Of a stretch of DNA of 64,000 nucleotides, positions 12,176 through 24,064 are shown in pieces. A model generated the notes under the pieces. The model worked only from the letters and a program-made list of their open reading frames with translations. It was not told the DNA's origin and did not search any database. Source of the stretch: Gnetum montanum (taxonomy: Eukaryota > Streptophyta > Gnetopsida > Gnetales > Gnetaceae). How positions within the stretch are numbered: position 1 is the stretch's first letter; every line of letters begins with the position of its first letter. The DNA lies in contig MNCI01007828.1 in the NCBI GenBank assembly GCA_015680685.1, positions 1-64,000 of the forward strand, read 5' to 3'. The translations under genes and the position numbers were made by a program.

Positions 12176-13446
12176 AGCGCAATAGCAACAACAAGCACTA
12201 TCCACTATGATGGTAAACTAGCAGTCGCACCAGCCAGCATCTGCAATGACAATAAAATAGCAATATCAAGCAACTCCTACTATGTCATTAAACTGACAGT
12301 AGCCATCTGCTACAACGTAAAACTAGCACTGTTAGTTCACTATGACTATAAACTAGCATTGCACATCCACTACGATGATAAACTAGCGTGTACGGTCTTC
12401 TGGGATCTTAAACCAACATAATGGTCCATTGGGATCTTAAACTAGCACACATTCTACCAAGACCTTAAGCTTGGTTCGCATCACATCCCCAGCATGCACC
12501 AACACCAGATACACACCAAACGAGTAGGTGCGATGCTAGCAAGTGGGTGGGACGCCATAGCTCTGGAATGTCGTTCATGACACACTGAGAACACAGTCTG
12601 GAACATATGTGATGCCACCACCCTTGGCATCATGCTAACTCTCTAAAGACACAATATGGCGTCACACTAACCCTCTGAACCTACCGTCTCCATGGCCCAT
12701 CACCCTGATGGTAGTTCTTGGGTTAGCTCCCACATCTGGAGTTTTGGTAGTATTGTGGCCCACCCACAATATTGTTGCTCCAACTCCCTGCCAACGCCTA
12801 GGCTTGCATGATGTTAGCTATGTGAAAACTGATCCCATGGCTAAACCAGGGATGAAAACCCCTAGCAGGGATTCTAGGGCATCCACACCCAACTCCTCCG
12901 TGTCGGCATTGCCAAAGCCATTGCTGGCCTCCCTGCTTTGGGCATCTTACACCAGCAACGGTACCCAAGAGTAACAACAATGCCAGTAGCCAGCAAGACC
13001 TTGTCCCCACAAACACATCTCGCTACAGCAACAAACACTACAGCGTCGCGAAGTGAGTGCCTCGACTAACATGGCTATTTGAGAGTGCAAACTCCAGCAC
13101 ATGCATAACACAACTCACCGTATGGAAGGTGTCTGTAGGTAGGTCAAAACCCTTCATGAATGTAATGAAACTCATCCTACGAAGGATGCACCTATCCTAC
13201 AATAGGTTGAAGAATAGCCCCAACCAAAGATGAAAATGCAAACAAGCCCCTCAGAGCACTCCAATGAGGGACTCAGCTAAACGTCATCTTTGCTCTCTAC
13301 CTTAACCTCTGCAAAACCAATGCAACACTCTCAAGCACAACCAAGCAATGTCTCAGCACTCATCAAGTGACAACCTTAGCATTTTCCCTGCTGCAGTGTT
13401 TCATATTCTTTGCTGATGTCCATCGAGCCTGTTCTCTAGATGTCAA
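12176..13446 (+). other. 3' non-coding region of element A
   Basis: There is no supported gene. From 12180 to 12480 it holds a degenerate array of units like CACTATGACTATAAACTAGCA. From about 12490 to 13200 it aligns by eye with the regions after pol in B (about 44100-45010) and, inverted, in C (about 49850-48970), including a stretch near 12690-12970 that is similar in C. It is therefore a conserved non-coding part of the family, perhaps carrying packaging or 3'-end signals (inference). Confidence 0.6.
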
Positions 13447-13460
13447 CAAAGAGGGGCTGA
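13447..13460 (+). other. Polypurine tract of element A
   Basis: ACAAAGAGGGGCTGA directly precedes the TGAAACACC that opens the 3' LTR. The same TGTCAACAAAGAGGGGC block precedes the 3' LTR of E, and a similar GTTGACAAAGAGGGGCCAA precedes that of C. This fits the plus-strand priming site. Confidence 0.8.
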
Positions 13461-13737
13461 TGAAACACCCTAGAAAATGTGGGGTCATCCTTGCTTCACC
13501 AAGCTCTTGCAATCTGAATAGCACTACGGTAGTTCATCAGGAGGAGAATGTTCTAAGTTCAGGCTAGCCAGTTCGGAAAATTTTCTACTTTGAGCATGGA
13601 CAGGTTCTGTGCCATCCTTCCTGTCTGCCAAGGTAGCCTAACTAGCCAATAGCCTGCTTAGAAACAGTGTGCAAAATTGGCAGCAGCACTCTGGATGCAC
13701 AAAAAATAGTTTGGCAAGTTTTCTAAGTCACGAAGCC

Positions 13738-14195
13738 TTCTACGCTACGCTATGCTATGTAGCGTAGCAAGCTTCAAAAGATGATGGTAAAACGAAGTGC
13801 TACGCTATGCTACATCACGCAGCGTAGCATGGCAATGACTTCACTACCCACTCCCCTTGCCCAATTTCGAGTTCTGCAATGATCTCCCTTTCTATCAAGA
13901 AGTGGCAGATCATCTCTGCTACTACGCTACGTTGAGCTACATGGCACAACAAGGCGTAGCAATCCTGCGGAAGAGATAGAAGGTAGTTCGAAAGGCAGAG
14001 TCAATGGAGTTCACAACACTTGCATCATAGAAGATAATGTTCACAAATCGGAAAAGCTTTTGTGACTAAGGCTAGTTGCTACACTATGCTACTCTACGTA
14101 GTGTAGCATAGCATAGCAAGCATGTGACATATATCAGAATGCGAGAAAATGTACTATGCTATGCCAAGCATGCTACATCACAAAGCATAGCAAGG
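13738..14195. repeat. Palindromic GCTAY/RTAGC clusters in the A LTR
   Basis: Runs of the 5-bp unit GCTAC or GCTAT face runs of GTAGC or ATAGC, for example around CTACGTAG, so each cluster can fold back on itself. Five clusters lie within 460 bp upstream of the LTR TATA box. Confidence 0.8.
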
Positions 14196-14429
14196 CATGT
14201 AGGTGGTTGAGTGACATCAATGCACTCCACCTAATCAAACCATTGGCTTACATCTCCAGACATTGACAGTGTAATTATGACGTAGTAGGATTATAGTTAT
14301 TGCATACAGGTTCACATCACAATAGTCTTGTAGGTCGAACAGTCACAAACAGTACAAGTAGCGCCAGCAAGACAACGAAGGCCTGAGGCACATAGCATTC
14401 AAACCACCCCTTTTGCATGCCCTCTATCC

Positions 14430-14437
14430 TATAAATA
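14430..14437 (+). promoter_or_regulatory. LTR TATA box, element A
   Basis: TATAAATA sits in the context CCTATAAATACCC, shared with the LTRs of B (18830) and E (30869 and 40423). It is the likely core promoter of the element's genomic RNA. Confidence 0.75.
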
Positions 14438-15167
14438 CCCTGGCAAATAGGATGCAAAGGAGATCCACAATTTTTAAAGGCTGGAAATTTCAAAAGAGTT
14501 CGCATCCTTTTTAAAGCAAACAGCTTCCAAGGGGTGGGAACTTTGGAATTCTAGAACAAAGACTTCCCCTCTCTCCAACATTGTAACATCAAAGTCATCT
14601 GTTTAACACTGTAAACAGTGAGTCTTTCTCAGCTGGTATGAGGTCCCGTCTCCATTTAACCACCTTGGTAGAACCCTGCATTATTTGTATCCAAGTCCGC
14701 GTCCAAGCACATAGCTCTTTTCACTCGACACACCTTGGTTACTCTTGAGATTTTTAAACTCCATCACATTGAGCAATTGATTTCATCCACCCTGACCGAG
14801 TGAGTTTGTAGCTTCAAAGTGGTGCATGTTTCTAACTATACTTTACTTTATTTCTTGTTTGTTGTCTCGTTTTGCATCATTTTCTATTTTATTCACCTTT
14901 AAGCATTACTTCGTATTACTGTCGCATTTTTTTTAAAGTTTCTCTCCTATTTCATTTACTTTCAAGCATTATCTTGCATTCCACGTTATTTACATTGCAA
15001 AAGGCTATATTGACACCGATGTAAGTCCCTATGTGATCTACTAGACCATTCAGGGCACCTCATGTCTGCACACACCTAGCACAGCCCTCCCATAGATATG
15101 GGGTTGGAACTGTTGCGTCCGCCGACCCCCCAGTGTCTTCTAGCTGCCAACGTTTTCGGTCACTATA

Positions 15168-17889
15168 GCATGTGCAGGGATAGTTTTTCTTTTGTTTGCA
15201 TTTTACTCAACTACATTTCAAGTGGTGGGGTAGGGTTGGGGAAATAGGAATGTTGTATGTATTTTCCCAAGCTACATTGTTTTGACATTGTGACTATTAC
15301 TATGTCATGTTTTGGGTTCCGATTACTCTGCGTTGCTATACTACCATGGTTGCCATGCTGCTATGTTGGTAGGCTCGCTATGCTGCTATGCTGTTGGGAT
15401 TGTTACTTTGCTATGCATATTAGTGTTTTACTTGCTATTTTTCTATGCTTTTCATAAGGTTATATGTGTTGTACTTGTTATGTTGTCACACTTGTTATAT
15501 TGTTACATGCCATACTTATCACTTTGCTACACTACATGGGGTGCAGTTGTCCTGCTATGCTGCACATAATACAGTTTTTACCCTTGTGCAAAGTGTAGCT
15601 ATTATACTATGCTGTACAGGGCATGATTGCCATGCTGTGCTATGTAGGGCATAACCATTACACTATGTAGGGTGTACCTGCTATGCTATGCTATGCAGGG
15701 CATAGCCATTATGTTGTGTAGGGTGTGCCTGCTACATTACACTACGTGTAACACCTTGCTACACTACATGCTGTGTTTAGTTTTATGTTACTGTGCCTGT
15801 GTGTTACTATTTCATGCTTAAGAGAAAATCTCTACATCAAGGGTTATGCTACACTACCTGGTAATTATCACTTGAATGTTGCACTAACAATTTTTTTTCG
15901 TGTTATCCAGGGTCATTTTAAAATCCATCTTGATTGTGCTTGAGCTAGTAGGAGTCCTGTGCTACCTTAGTGAACCCATGGCCAATGTCCCCCCTCCCCA
16001 TGCATGGGTAGGGCATCAGGTGGTCTGGTTCCTAGAGAGTGCACGAGACTTCCTAGAGTACCTCCTTCACCATTTCACTATGATAGTATGATCACACTTA
16101 TTAGCCGAAACAGCTGCTATACTTACCAAAACACTATTGCCTCGGGCAAACTGAAGCATTTCCTACACCATTCCACAATTTTCTATGCCATTTAGACCTG
16201 GTATGTTAAATTATGTGTTGGTTTTTTATGTGCTTAAGTGATTATTTTCTTTTGCTTTTTTGCTAATTTTTATTGCTAACTATTGTAGTAGTAAGAAAAT
16301 CCCAAGAGGTTATAGTAATCAACTCTAGGCATGATGAAACAAACCTCCTCTTCAAGTATAGGGAGGTCATGGAGACTTAGCATTGGCTTTACAATGGGGC
16401 CCCAGTCACACTTGTTCACAACGTTCAAGAGGTTGGGCTTATGGATTTATTCCTAGCAATAAATCCAAGCGTTCCTGCTACAGAGATGCTCTCCCTAGTT
16501 AATTCCTTTTCTAAAAAGGTTAACCGCTTTTGCACATGGGTTCATAATGTGTAGGTTATGTTTGAGATTAATGACAAAATTTTTGTAGATCTTTTCAATG
16601 TTCCCTCTCATGGCCTACCTGTAGGGGAAAAGACTAGCAAGGATGTCAACCATCAGGGGGACATAGAGGAATGATTGGGGACAAGAAAGGACCAAAAGGG
16701 GATTTATATCCATAAGGTCAAGCTAGCCGTGGTCCAAATGGTTTATCCTTTATTCTAGGCTAGTGCCTTCCCCAAGCTACTCTCCTAAGGGAAAATCCTT
16801 AGAGTAGAGAAAGCTTGGATCATGAGGGATGTTGTGGAAGAAGGGACCCACTACAACTAGGCTAAGTACCTCTCCGAGGGCTTGCGGGCTGAAATGGTTA
16901 AGCTTCGTGAGAAGCTTGATGTCCGTTTCAATGTGCATTATGCCTTCTTCATAGCCTACCTATGATGCTTTGTAGAATTCTTGGTGGTTTTCAAGAATGA
17001 TACCTGGGTATAGTAGGATTGCACCTAGATATCGAAGCCATGAATTTGCCAAGTTTTCTATACCACCCAATCCCAAGATCCCCTGGAAGCTATTGGGGAA
17101 TCTCTTTCGATAACGATAAGGAATAGGGTGGGGCATACCTTTCGTGCCCCTGATAGCATTGGAGAGGAACCTCTCATTAACATAGGCAATGTGCTAAGGG
17201 GGCTACATCTCATTGCACAAATGGTAAAAATGAGGTTGCAATGCAAAAAGACTTGTCTAGTGAAAGAACCTCCCTACACTAATGAGGAAAAGGGAAGAAA
17301 GCTACAAATTCGAAGGATGCAACCCATAGTTGGTAAGTATACTTAATTGTCTTAGTGGTTGCCCCTTCCATTTTTTGTTAGACTAGGTCACTTATTTTAG
17401 ACATTCTTAACAAAGAAAGAGGAGGAGGAAGTTTTGGCCCTTGAAGCAGGGGCCCCTACTGTAGAAGAAGAAGAAGCCCTGGTGGCAAAGGAGGAGGCCC
17501 TTGTCGTAGATGAAGAGGCTCCTACTACCAATGACCCCTTTGTGGAGTGTGCCCCAGCACTTGAGGGGCATATGTTAGTTGAAGATGCCGCTATGCTATT
17601 GAGTTAGCTAGAGGGGGAAGGGCTTCAATTTGATGCTAGTGAGTTTGATCACTTGCTTGATAGTGTGTTGATGGGTGATCCCCCCACTATCACCCCTAAG
17701 GATTTGCTGGGTAGGAGCTTTGCACTATCATTTATGTCACTTTTTAGTTTAGCTTTCCCCTTCTTTGCTATGCTAACATGCCTTGTTGTGTAGTGGACAC
17801 TACTGCCAAGGCCCCCAATTCTTCATCCTTGATCCGCCTCCAACCATGGACTAAGACCCCCGATAAATTTTCCTTTATTGAGGGGGTGG
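15168..17889 (+). pseudogene. Antisense-type gene, copy D, left part (interrupted by element B)
   Basis: This is a fourth copy of the gene found antisense in A, B and C, here on the plus strand. From about 15250 to 15900 it holds exon 2 and intron-like sequence full of GCTATGC repeats. About 15930-16200 matches exons 3 and 4 in part (ANVPPPHAWVGHQVVWF). Exon 5 runs from 16289, after TATTGTAG, to 17332, before GTAAGT, and contains LMDLFLAINPSVPATEMLSL and INDKIFVDLFNVPSHGLP. The acidic exon 6 starts at about 17416 (EEEALVAKEEALVVDEEAP). It stops at 17889 where element B is inserted and resumes at 47007. In-frame stops abound. If it belongs to an element, that element is on the minus strand. 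Confidence 0.7.
17885..17889. repeat. Target-site duplication, left side of element B
   Basis: GGTGG here pairs with GGTGA at 47007-47011. Joining GAGGGGGTGG to the TCGATGACATGATTG that follows the right copy gives a sequence matching element B's own antisense gene at the same place (complement of about 25185-25215). This confirms the insertion point. Confidence 0.8.
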
Positions 17890-18179
17890 TGAAACACCAT
17901 AAAATTTCAAGGCACTCTTGCTTCACTAGGATCTTGGAACTAAGGCAAACATTTCCACAAGTGTAGCCTCATGATAGTTTGGCAGGAAACGTAAGCACTA
18001 AGGCTAGATTGTTCAGTTTGGCAAGTTTTCTACCACCAGAGCTGACAAGCCTGATGGAATCTCCTACCTACCCACCGGGGTGTTTCACTCGGCTGATAGT
18101 CTACTCAGAAACCATGCTTGGAGTTGTTGATGGTTCTCAAGATGGACAAAATAGTTCGGCAAGTTTTCTAGTGGAGAAG

Positions 18180-18640
18180 TCTGCTACGCCATGTAGCATA
18201 GCAAGCCTTCAGGAAATTAATCAAGTGTTCGAATACAAATTGGCAAGATTTTTGTGCAAGGTAAAAGCACAATTCAACCAACACAAGGTGCTATGCTATG
18301 CTATATAGCATATCACAATGTAGCAAGGACAAAACAAGCAGAGTTTTCTTGTCACATTTTTAATAGGAGTGCAAATTACATTGGCTGCTACACTATGCGT
18401 AGCGTAGCATAGCATAGAAAATATGCAAATTAACAAAGTGCTTCAAAAGCTAACCCTGCAAGTGCTAGGGCTTTTAGCAAATAGCTACTAACTTCAACAT
18501 AAGCTTCTTTTTCAAACTGGTGGCTATGTTGTGCTATGCTAGATAGTGTAGCACAACGTAGCAAGTAGCTATGCTACACCAACGTGCTATGCTACGTAGC
18601 GTAGCACAGCGTAGCAAACAACTATGCTACCTCAATGTGC
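18180..18640. repeat. Palindromic GCTAY/RTAGC clusters in the B 5' LTR
   Basis: Five clusters such as GCTATGCTACGTAGCGTAGC at about 18586 lie upstream of the TATA box. They match the 3' LTR in number and order but differ in unit count, so they seem to expand and contract. Confidence 0.8.
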
Positions 18641-18829
18641 TTCATTCCTTGCTCAGATTATTGGCACACTAGATCCCATCATGAGCAATTTCGACAACAT
18701 GGTTGTAGCATAGCAATTTCACAACCGATTTTCCACATCTTTGTAATAAGGGCATGTCAGCATCTTGTGGGTCCAGGACACGTAGCACCCAAGCCTTATT
18801 TCTTGCCTACTCCTAGCCCTATAAATACC

Positions 18830-18837
18830 CCTACAAA
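18830..18837 (+). promoter_or_regulatory. LTR TATA box, element B 5' LTR
   Basis: TATAAATA lies in CCCTATAAATACCCC, with GC-richer flanks than the surrounding AT-rich LTR. The 3' LTR equivalent at 46384-46391 reads TATATATA. Confidence 0.75.
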
Positions 18838-19448
18838 TGATGCTCAAAGGGTTGGCTTCTTTGCAGAAAGAAAGAGCATTTTTGCATTGAAGATAGCTGT
18901 TGGAAAATTTTTATTGGCAAGCTTAGCAATTGTTGACAATCTTAAGTTAGCATTTTGCTTTGGCATTTGGCATTAGCTCTTTCCATTGGCATTTTTTGTA
19001 CTATCAGCTTTTAAGTCTTTATTCAAAGGGATAGTTGATACATTTTGAGCATTCTAGTCATTCTTAAACACTCTGTGTGCCTCCAGCGCTGTGTAACTTG
19101 TTGCACACTTCAAACAAGGAAGAGAATCGAACCCGCAATTTTGTGACAATGTATTTCCTTACCCCAGCTTATTCTATTATTTCTTCATTGTTATCATTGT
19201 TTAGTATTATTTTCTACATTCTTGTATTTATTAATCATCAATTACACCTCATGTATTCTACATTTAAACAATGTTCATGTAAGGTTAAGTTACACTGATT
19301 AAGTCTCTATTTGATCAACCAGACCATTCAGGGTGTCCCACTTCCGTTGTATCCAGCATGGTCCTCGCATAGATCTGAGGTTAAAACTGTTTGCCCGACA
19401 ACCTCTTGGTGTTTCCAGCCACCAATGTTTTTGGTCACTACAGTTTTC

Positions 19449-19467
19449 TGGCACTAGGAGGAGGGCC
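19449..19467 (+). other. Primer-binding site of element B
   Basis: TGGCACTAGGAGGAGGGCC begins 7 bases after the LTR end. It opens with TGG, as expected for pairing with the CCA end of a tRNA. Element C has TGGCACTAGAAGGAGGGC at the same distance. I could not assign the tRNA with confidence. Confidence 0.65.
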
Positions 19468-19673
19468 TTTTAGTGCTTTATAGGTAGTCCTGCATGCTCT
19501 CTATACCCCATTACCTATTAGCATAAACGTGACACTCTTGTGATTTTTTATGCACCAAGTGATATAGGATGGTCACAACGACAATTCCTTTGGAACCCTA
19601 CAGGACAGAAAGCCTCTGATCACCTTTTTATCTCTATTTTTCTCATTTGCAAATCATTTTTAGCTTTACAAAA

Positions 19674-22600
19674 ATGATTTCTTCAACCACTGCTATTACT
19701 ACCTCTAACCTTGAGGTTCCATTTTCAGTTTAGGACACCACAAGTGCTGAGCAACCACCTAGCCCAGTGCTAGGACCACACTAATCTCTTAGGATCCAAA
19801 ATCAATTACCTAAGGGCTTGGTAGAGCATGTTGAGCTTTACAATTTTATTTGCACTAAGGTCTAGAAAAATCTATCCTTAGACACCCAGTAACTCAAATA
19901 AAATCATAACTTCAAGTTCATTCAATGGGAGGGAATTGTTTCACACTCTTGGCACTTCCATTCCTCTGACGCAAACGTATCAATGGATCTTACACCAGCT
20001 AATACGGACAAGTAGGCCTAGGGAGTAGTGAGATACAGCGTCTCACTATGACGGGGTGTTCCAAGACAAGAAAGAGGAGTTGGATTCCCAGTCCAAGGGT
20101 GGGAGTAAAATTAACCCTGCCACCATCCCTCCTACCCCATCTTTCTGTTCAAACTTGATCTTCGCTACTGCTGCCTTCTCGATTATGTTCACATAGCTAC
20201 AAACCGTACCTTCATCGGCAATAGGTAGTCATGCCATGCCCTTAGAGTATCAACATGCCTATTCCTCCATCTCATTTATAGGCACTACTTGCCCCCCCCC
20301 CCCTCTACAATCATTTTCCCAATCCATGCTTGCATCATGCCATGCACCGATCATGGCTACCCTACCCTACGTTCACACAGTACCTACATCGTAGCTGCAT
20401 GCAGCTCCTGCATCCATTCTAGTGTCTACACATGTTCCATTGTCAATGGCAGGTCCACCCCCAACCACATGGTGGACCCCATTCATGTCCCCTTATTTTG
20501 CAACCTCGCAAATGTCCCACTATGCTCACCACCAAACGTACCAGATCCTACAAGTGATACAGCCAAGCATGGGACCTTGGTTTGCCCCACTGATCACATG
20601 AACCACCAACCCCGTAGCACCACCAGCAGCCACTACTCCAACAGTACCACCCACTCAGTGGTGGACAACACCACCAGCACCCTTCATACGGGCTGCCCCA
20701 ATGGTGCTACCTATGAGCCAAGCCACTGTCCCTGCCACGCCACTAATGGGAGCTACCCCTGCAACTTCCTAGCCATCTATGTTGCCCCCAAGTCTAGATC
20801 AAGCATTTCAACTTATCCAAACCCTGACTGAAGAGGTTCAATGCCTCAACACTACCAATTCTAACATGATGCAAATCATGGATTTCTACCATGATGATCC
20901 TATCAGCCCAGTAGTCCCCATGCTAACATTACCCCCAAGATTCCACTCCCCCACTTCACAAAATACAATAGGGAGGGTGATCCCAATGCACATATTGTTA
21001 TGTTTAGATCTGAGTCCCTTCTTTTGCAACAATGTCCGCACACAATCATCTACGTCTTTGCTATGTCTCTGATGGGCAAAGCCTTGGACTAGTACCATGC
21101 ACTCCCATGCTCTTCCATCTCAACCCTAGAAGAGTTGTTGACCCAGTTCATAACTCATTTCAAGTATAACTTGAGAGTAGAAGTTATGCTAGATTAGTTA
21201 ATGAGCATGAAGCAAGTTCCCCTAGAACTAGTCCAAAAGTTTATACAAGGGTGGAGCACTATCCTTAATAAGATCCATGAGCCTATTGTGGAAGCTCATC
21301 TACTAGCCATCTTTAAGAGTGCAGTGAATGACTTTATTAAGTCCAAACTATACTATCTCGCTCCATGAACTCTTAGTTAGGCTTTTACCCAGACTAAGAA
21401 CATATAAGATGCAACTGAGGCAAGCAAAGACACAGCCTATGTTGCATACAAAAACATGTTTACAAAGAAGAAAAAGGATAAGGGCAAGCCTGCAATAGCC
21501 ATAGTGGCCTCTGTGGCAAACAAAGCCAAGCCTAACAAAAAAATAATAAGAAGGTGGCCGCCACACCAACTAACCCCTCAACCACACCTAGTAACATTGC
21601 TCAAGCCTCCACCTCAACACCTGAAGCATCCATGCCACCCAAACCTAATTTCAAGTGTAAAGATCGCTCTAAATATACCCCAATGCCTATCAAGCCTTTA
21701 GAACTTCTAAAGTAATTACTGGGGGTGGGGCATATTCAACAAAAGAGGATGTTAGAGGAGGCAGCCAAAAGGCATTAATGGTATTGTGAGCTCCTTAGGA
21801 ACCCCTCCTTGGCTTTGCCCAATGAACCTCGAGTTCCTGAGAATTTTAGGCTAGAGCAGTTCTGCGACTACCATCAACTGTGTGGTCATGACACATATTA
21901 CTGTTTGGTGTTAAAGGATTACATTTAGAGAATGATTGATCAAAGGAAGTTGGTTCTAGATGAAAGCAATCCCGTGCACCCTAAAAATAAATCTATGCAT
22001 GTTTACACAGACCCACTTAATGCCAACAACACCAGTTATATCATTAACACTATTGACATTGACAGTAATCCCAAACCACCTCAATAGCCATTTGTGGTGA
22101 GTGTGCCTCAGCATAGTGCACCTACACTACCGATGGCTAAAAAACTGTCATAGCAACCCTTTATCCTAAAGGTCCCTCCTTGGACATCTACCCCTACACC
22201 ACCTATAAACAAGAGCACAACACTGCATGCACTAACACCGAAAGAACCATTCATCATTAGGGGGCCAAGCCATTCAACCACCCCCACCCTGCATAAGATA
22301 ACATCGTAGCCTTCTCTTTCAAAGAAACAAGAAGAGCATTCGACAGGTGAGGCGACAATGGATTGTGCCACCCCAGGTGCTTCCAAGCCTACTCCCTCAA
22401 CCTCTACATCTATGTTCGCTTCATCACCAAAAGATAATGTTGCTATGCACTCATAGTCATTGCCACCTTGCCCGAAAGGGTCTGATTTCAAACCCAATGT
22501 TATTCCTCCTTGGGAAATTCGTCTCTTAGGATGAATGGAAGAGGAGAAAGATAGCAAGAAATAGGAGGGTGGATGAGACCTACTGAGTGCTCTTACCTAG

Positions 22601-23495
22601 GTCAAGTAGGCTCTAAAACAAAAGAACACCTGTTGAGCCTATATGACCTGATAATGACTTCTACCACACACCGTGAGGCTCTAGTTCGCATGTTAATGGT
22701 GATACCTATTGATGAGAACAAGCCAGCAAAAGAGAAAGTAATCCATTCGATTATGCTTCCTTCTACGCCTGCAGAACCGCAGCCATCCCAATTGACATTT
22801 TGTGATGACTCCATTAGGGAAGACCTTGAGAAAGGTCAGGTAACTATAGCACCTATGTTCATCACGATCTGGTTCAGTCAACATAAGATCCGAAAGGTAC
22901 ACGTTGATGATGGGGCTGCTACAAATTTCATGCCATTCCCTATTGTGGATAAATTGGGTTTGGTGGACCAAATCAAACCCATGACAACATCATTCTTGAA
23001 GTCATTCAATGGGGCATAGGTTGTGGTGAAAGGCACTATCCACATTGACTTTTTGGCAGGGGACCAGTTCCCCACAAATGCAATGTTTATCGTGGTGGAA
23101 GAGATGCTTGGGTTTAATATGATCTTGGGGAGGTCATGGTTAGCCCAACTCAGCACCGTCTCTTTGCCCATACATTAGGAGATCCATCTACCCTATGCAG
23201 TTAGGGGGGTGGTAATCTATGATGACAATGTAACAACATAAGCAATAAACAACGTAGATATGTAGCAGGGTTTGGAGGTCATAACCTCTGAGCACGAGGT
23301 GCCTGTCTCCATCGACACTAACTATTTAGTGAAAGAGCAAGCCCAACCTGCTGGTTCAGAAAATGAAAATGCATGGGCTGAGTTTCATTTCCAAGCAAAA
23401 GACAATGATGTAGAAAAATGCCACGGTAAAGCTCCTTGACCTTATGTCTCACCAAATCCATGATGGGTTAGAAAGCAGTTGTGTATAGTGTAGAA
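19674..23495 (+). pseudogene. gag-pro: gag and protease of element B (decayed)
   Basis: The start ATG at 19674 (MISSTTAITTSNLEVPFSV) parallels the C start MTSATTVVYTFNVEVPIIV. A poly-C run at 20292-20303 and several frame changes break the N-terminal proline- and serine-rich part. The gag domain is recognisable from MDFYHDDPIS (about 20878) through NDFIKSKLYYLAP (about 21325). The finger motif FCDYHQLCGHDTYYC (about 21860) keeps the last Cys. The protease segment opens with LSLYDLIMTSTTHREALV (about 22633), carries HVDDGAATNFMPF (about 22899) and continues in one frame through MILGRSWLAQL, with stops such as TAG at Gln positions. The tail ENAWAEFHFQAKDNDVEK leads to a final TAG near 23493. 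Confidence 0.8.
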
Positions 23496-23619
23496 AATCC
23501 ACTGCTCTCTCTACCCAGTTAACATCCATTATACATTTCTTCCCTATTTTCTTGACATCCATCCATCTATGCTAGGTCCCTAACTAATTCCTTTTAAACC
23601 ATTCACATCCGTTCACATT

Positions 23620-23935
23620 GTATCATGGCCCGAAATGGTCTAAAACTACATATGGCCTGAAATTTCCTAAAACTACATGTGGCCTACTATGGCCTAAAAA
23701 CTGGAAAAATTTACCAATTACATTACATCGTAGCCCACTAAGGCCTAAAATTGGCAAAATATTCCATTTACATCATCCCATGGCTTGTAATGGCCTAAAA
23801 CTACTCATGGCCCAAAATGGCCTAAAACTACCCACAGCCTAGAATGGCCTAAAACTAAGACCAAAAAATTTTCTTTTGTTTATCACCTAACCACGGCCCG
23901 AAATGGCTTAAAACTAAGACAAAAAATGATAAAAA
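23620..23935 (+). repeat. Degenerate 'GGCCxxAAATGGCCTAAAACTA' array, element B
   Basis: About ten diverged units such as ATGGCCCGAAATGGTCTAAAACTA follow each other between gag-protease and the antisense gene. An open frame across it is a by-product of the repeat and not taken as a gene. Confidence 0.7.
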
Positions 23936-24064
23936 ATTGATCACATAAGCAAAATGCAAGCCAGGATAAACCAAATCTTTTCATAATCCATTTTCCATTC
24001 AAAATTTCAATTAAATAATGTTTGCAATATTCTTACAAAAAATACACAAAGAGATCCCTTCCTC

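Larger units (their letters stand above)
1..15167 (+). mobile_element. Element A: Ty3/gypsy Tat-type LTR retrotransposon, 5' end outside window
   Basis: The order is gag and protease (1-3107), an antisense gene (7880-3485), pol (8774-12175), a 3' non-coding region, a polypurine tract and a 3' LTR (13461-15167). The 5' LTR and the first part of gag lie before base 1; by comparison with element C about 0.5 kb of gag, the leader and one LTR are missing. A second RNase H after the RT-associated one is the hallmark of the Tat lineage. To its right A abuts copy D of the antisense gene, so A is probably inserted into D. The element is dead: gag and pol hold many in-frame stops, yet pol has kept a single frame over 3.4 kb. 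Confidence 0.9.
13461..15167 (+). mobile_element. 3' LTR of element A
   Basis: It opens with TGAAACACC and ends ...TTTTCGGTCACTATA, which aligns with the ...GTCACTACA end of the B LTR, so the terminal CA has become TA. It contains TATAAATA at 14430-14437 in the same CCTATAAATACCC context as the other LTRs. It holds five palindromic GCTAY/RTAGC clusters (13738-13775, 13798-13832, 13918-13962, 14085-14130 and 14150-14195). Length is about 1.7 kb. The partner LTR is outside the window. Confidence 0.85.
17890..19442 (+). mobile_element. 5' LTR of element B
   Basis: It starts TGAAACACCATAAAATTTC and ends TTTTTGGTCACTACA; length is 1553 bp. It aligns along its length with 45450-47006; by eye roughly nine in ten positions agree near the start, so the insertion is not recent. 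TATAAATA is at 18830-18837. Palindromic GCTAY/RTAGC clusters lie at about 18180, 18285, 18385, 18520 and 18568-18640. Confidence 0.92.

Noticed and set aside
12690-12990. Possible extra gene downstream of A pol
   Set aside because: The stretch is similar in C (about 49300-49500, inverted), but the frames do not correspond and contain stops, so it is listed as conserved non-coding sequence.
15257-15654. Cys- and Leu-rich frames around 15.3-15.6 kb
   Set aside because: They translate GCTATGC-type repeats in an intron-like part of copy D; several frames are open at once because of the 5-bp repeat.
20289-20831. 180-codon frame starting MPPPPS in element B
   Set aside because: The frame after the poly-C run is out of register with gag; the gag signal resumes in another frame (SLDQAFQLIQTLTEEVQ at about 20790).
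23618-23842. Frame with repeated GLKLP-type peptide in element B
   Set aside because: It is a translation of the degenerate GGCCTAAAACTA array and is not conserved as protein in A or C.
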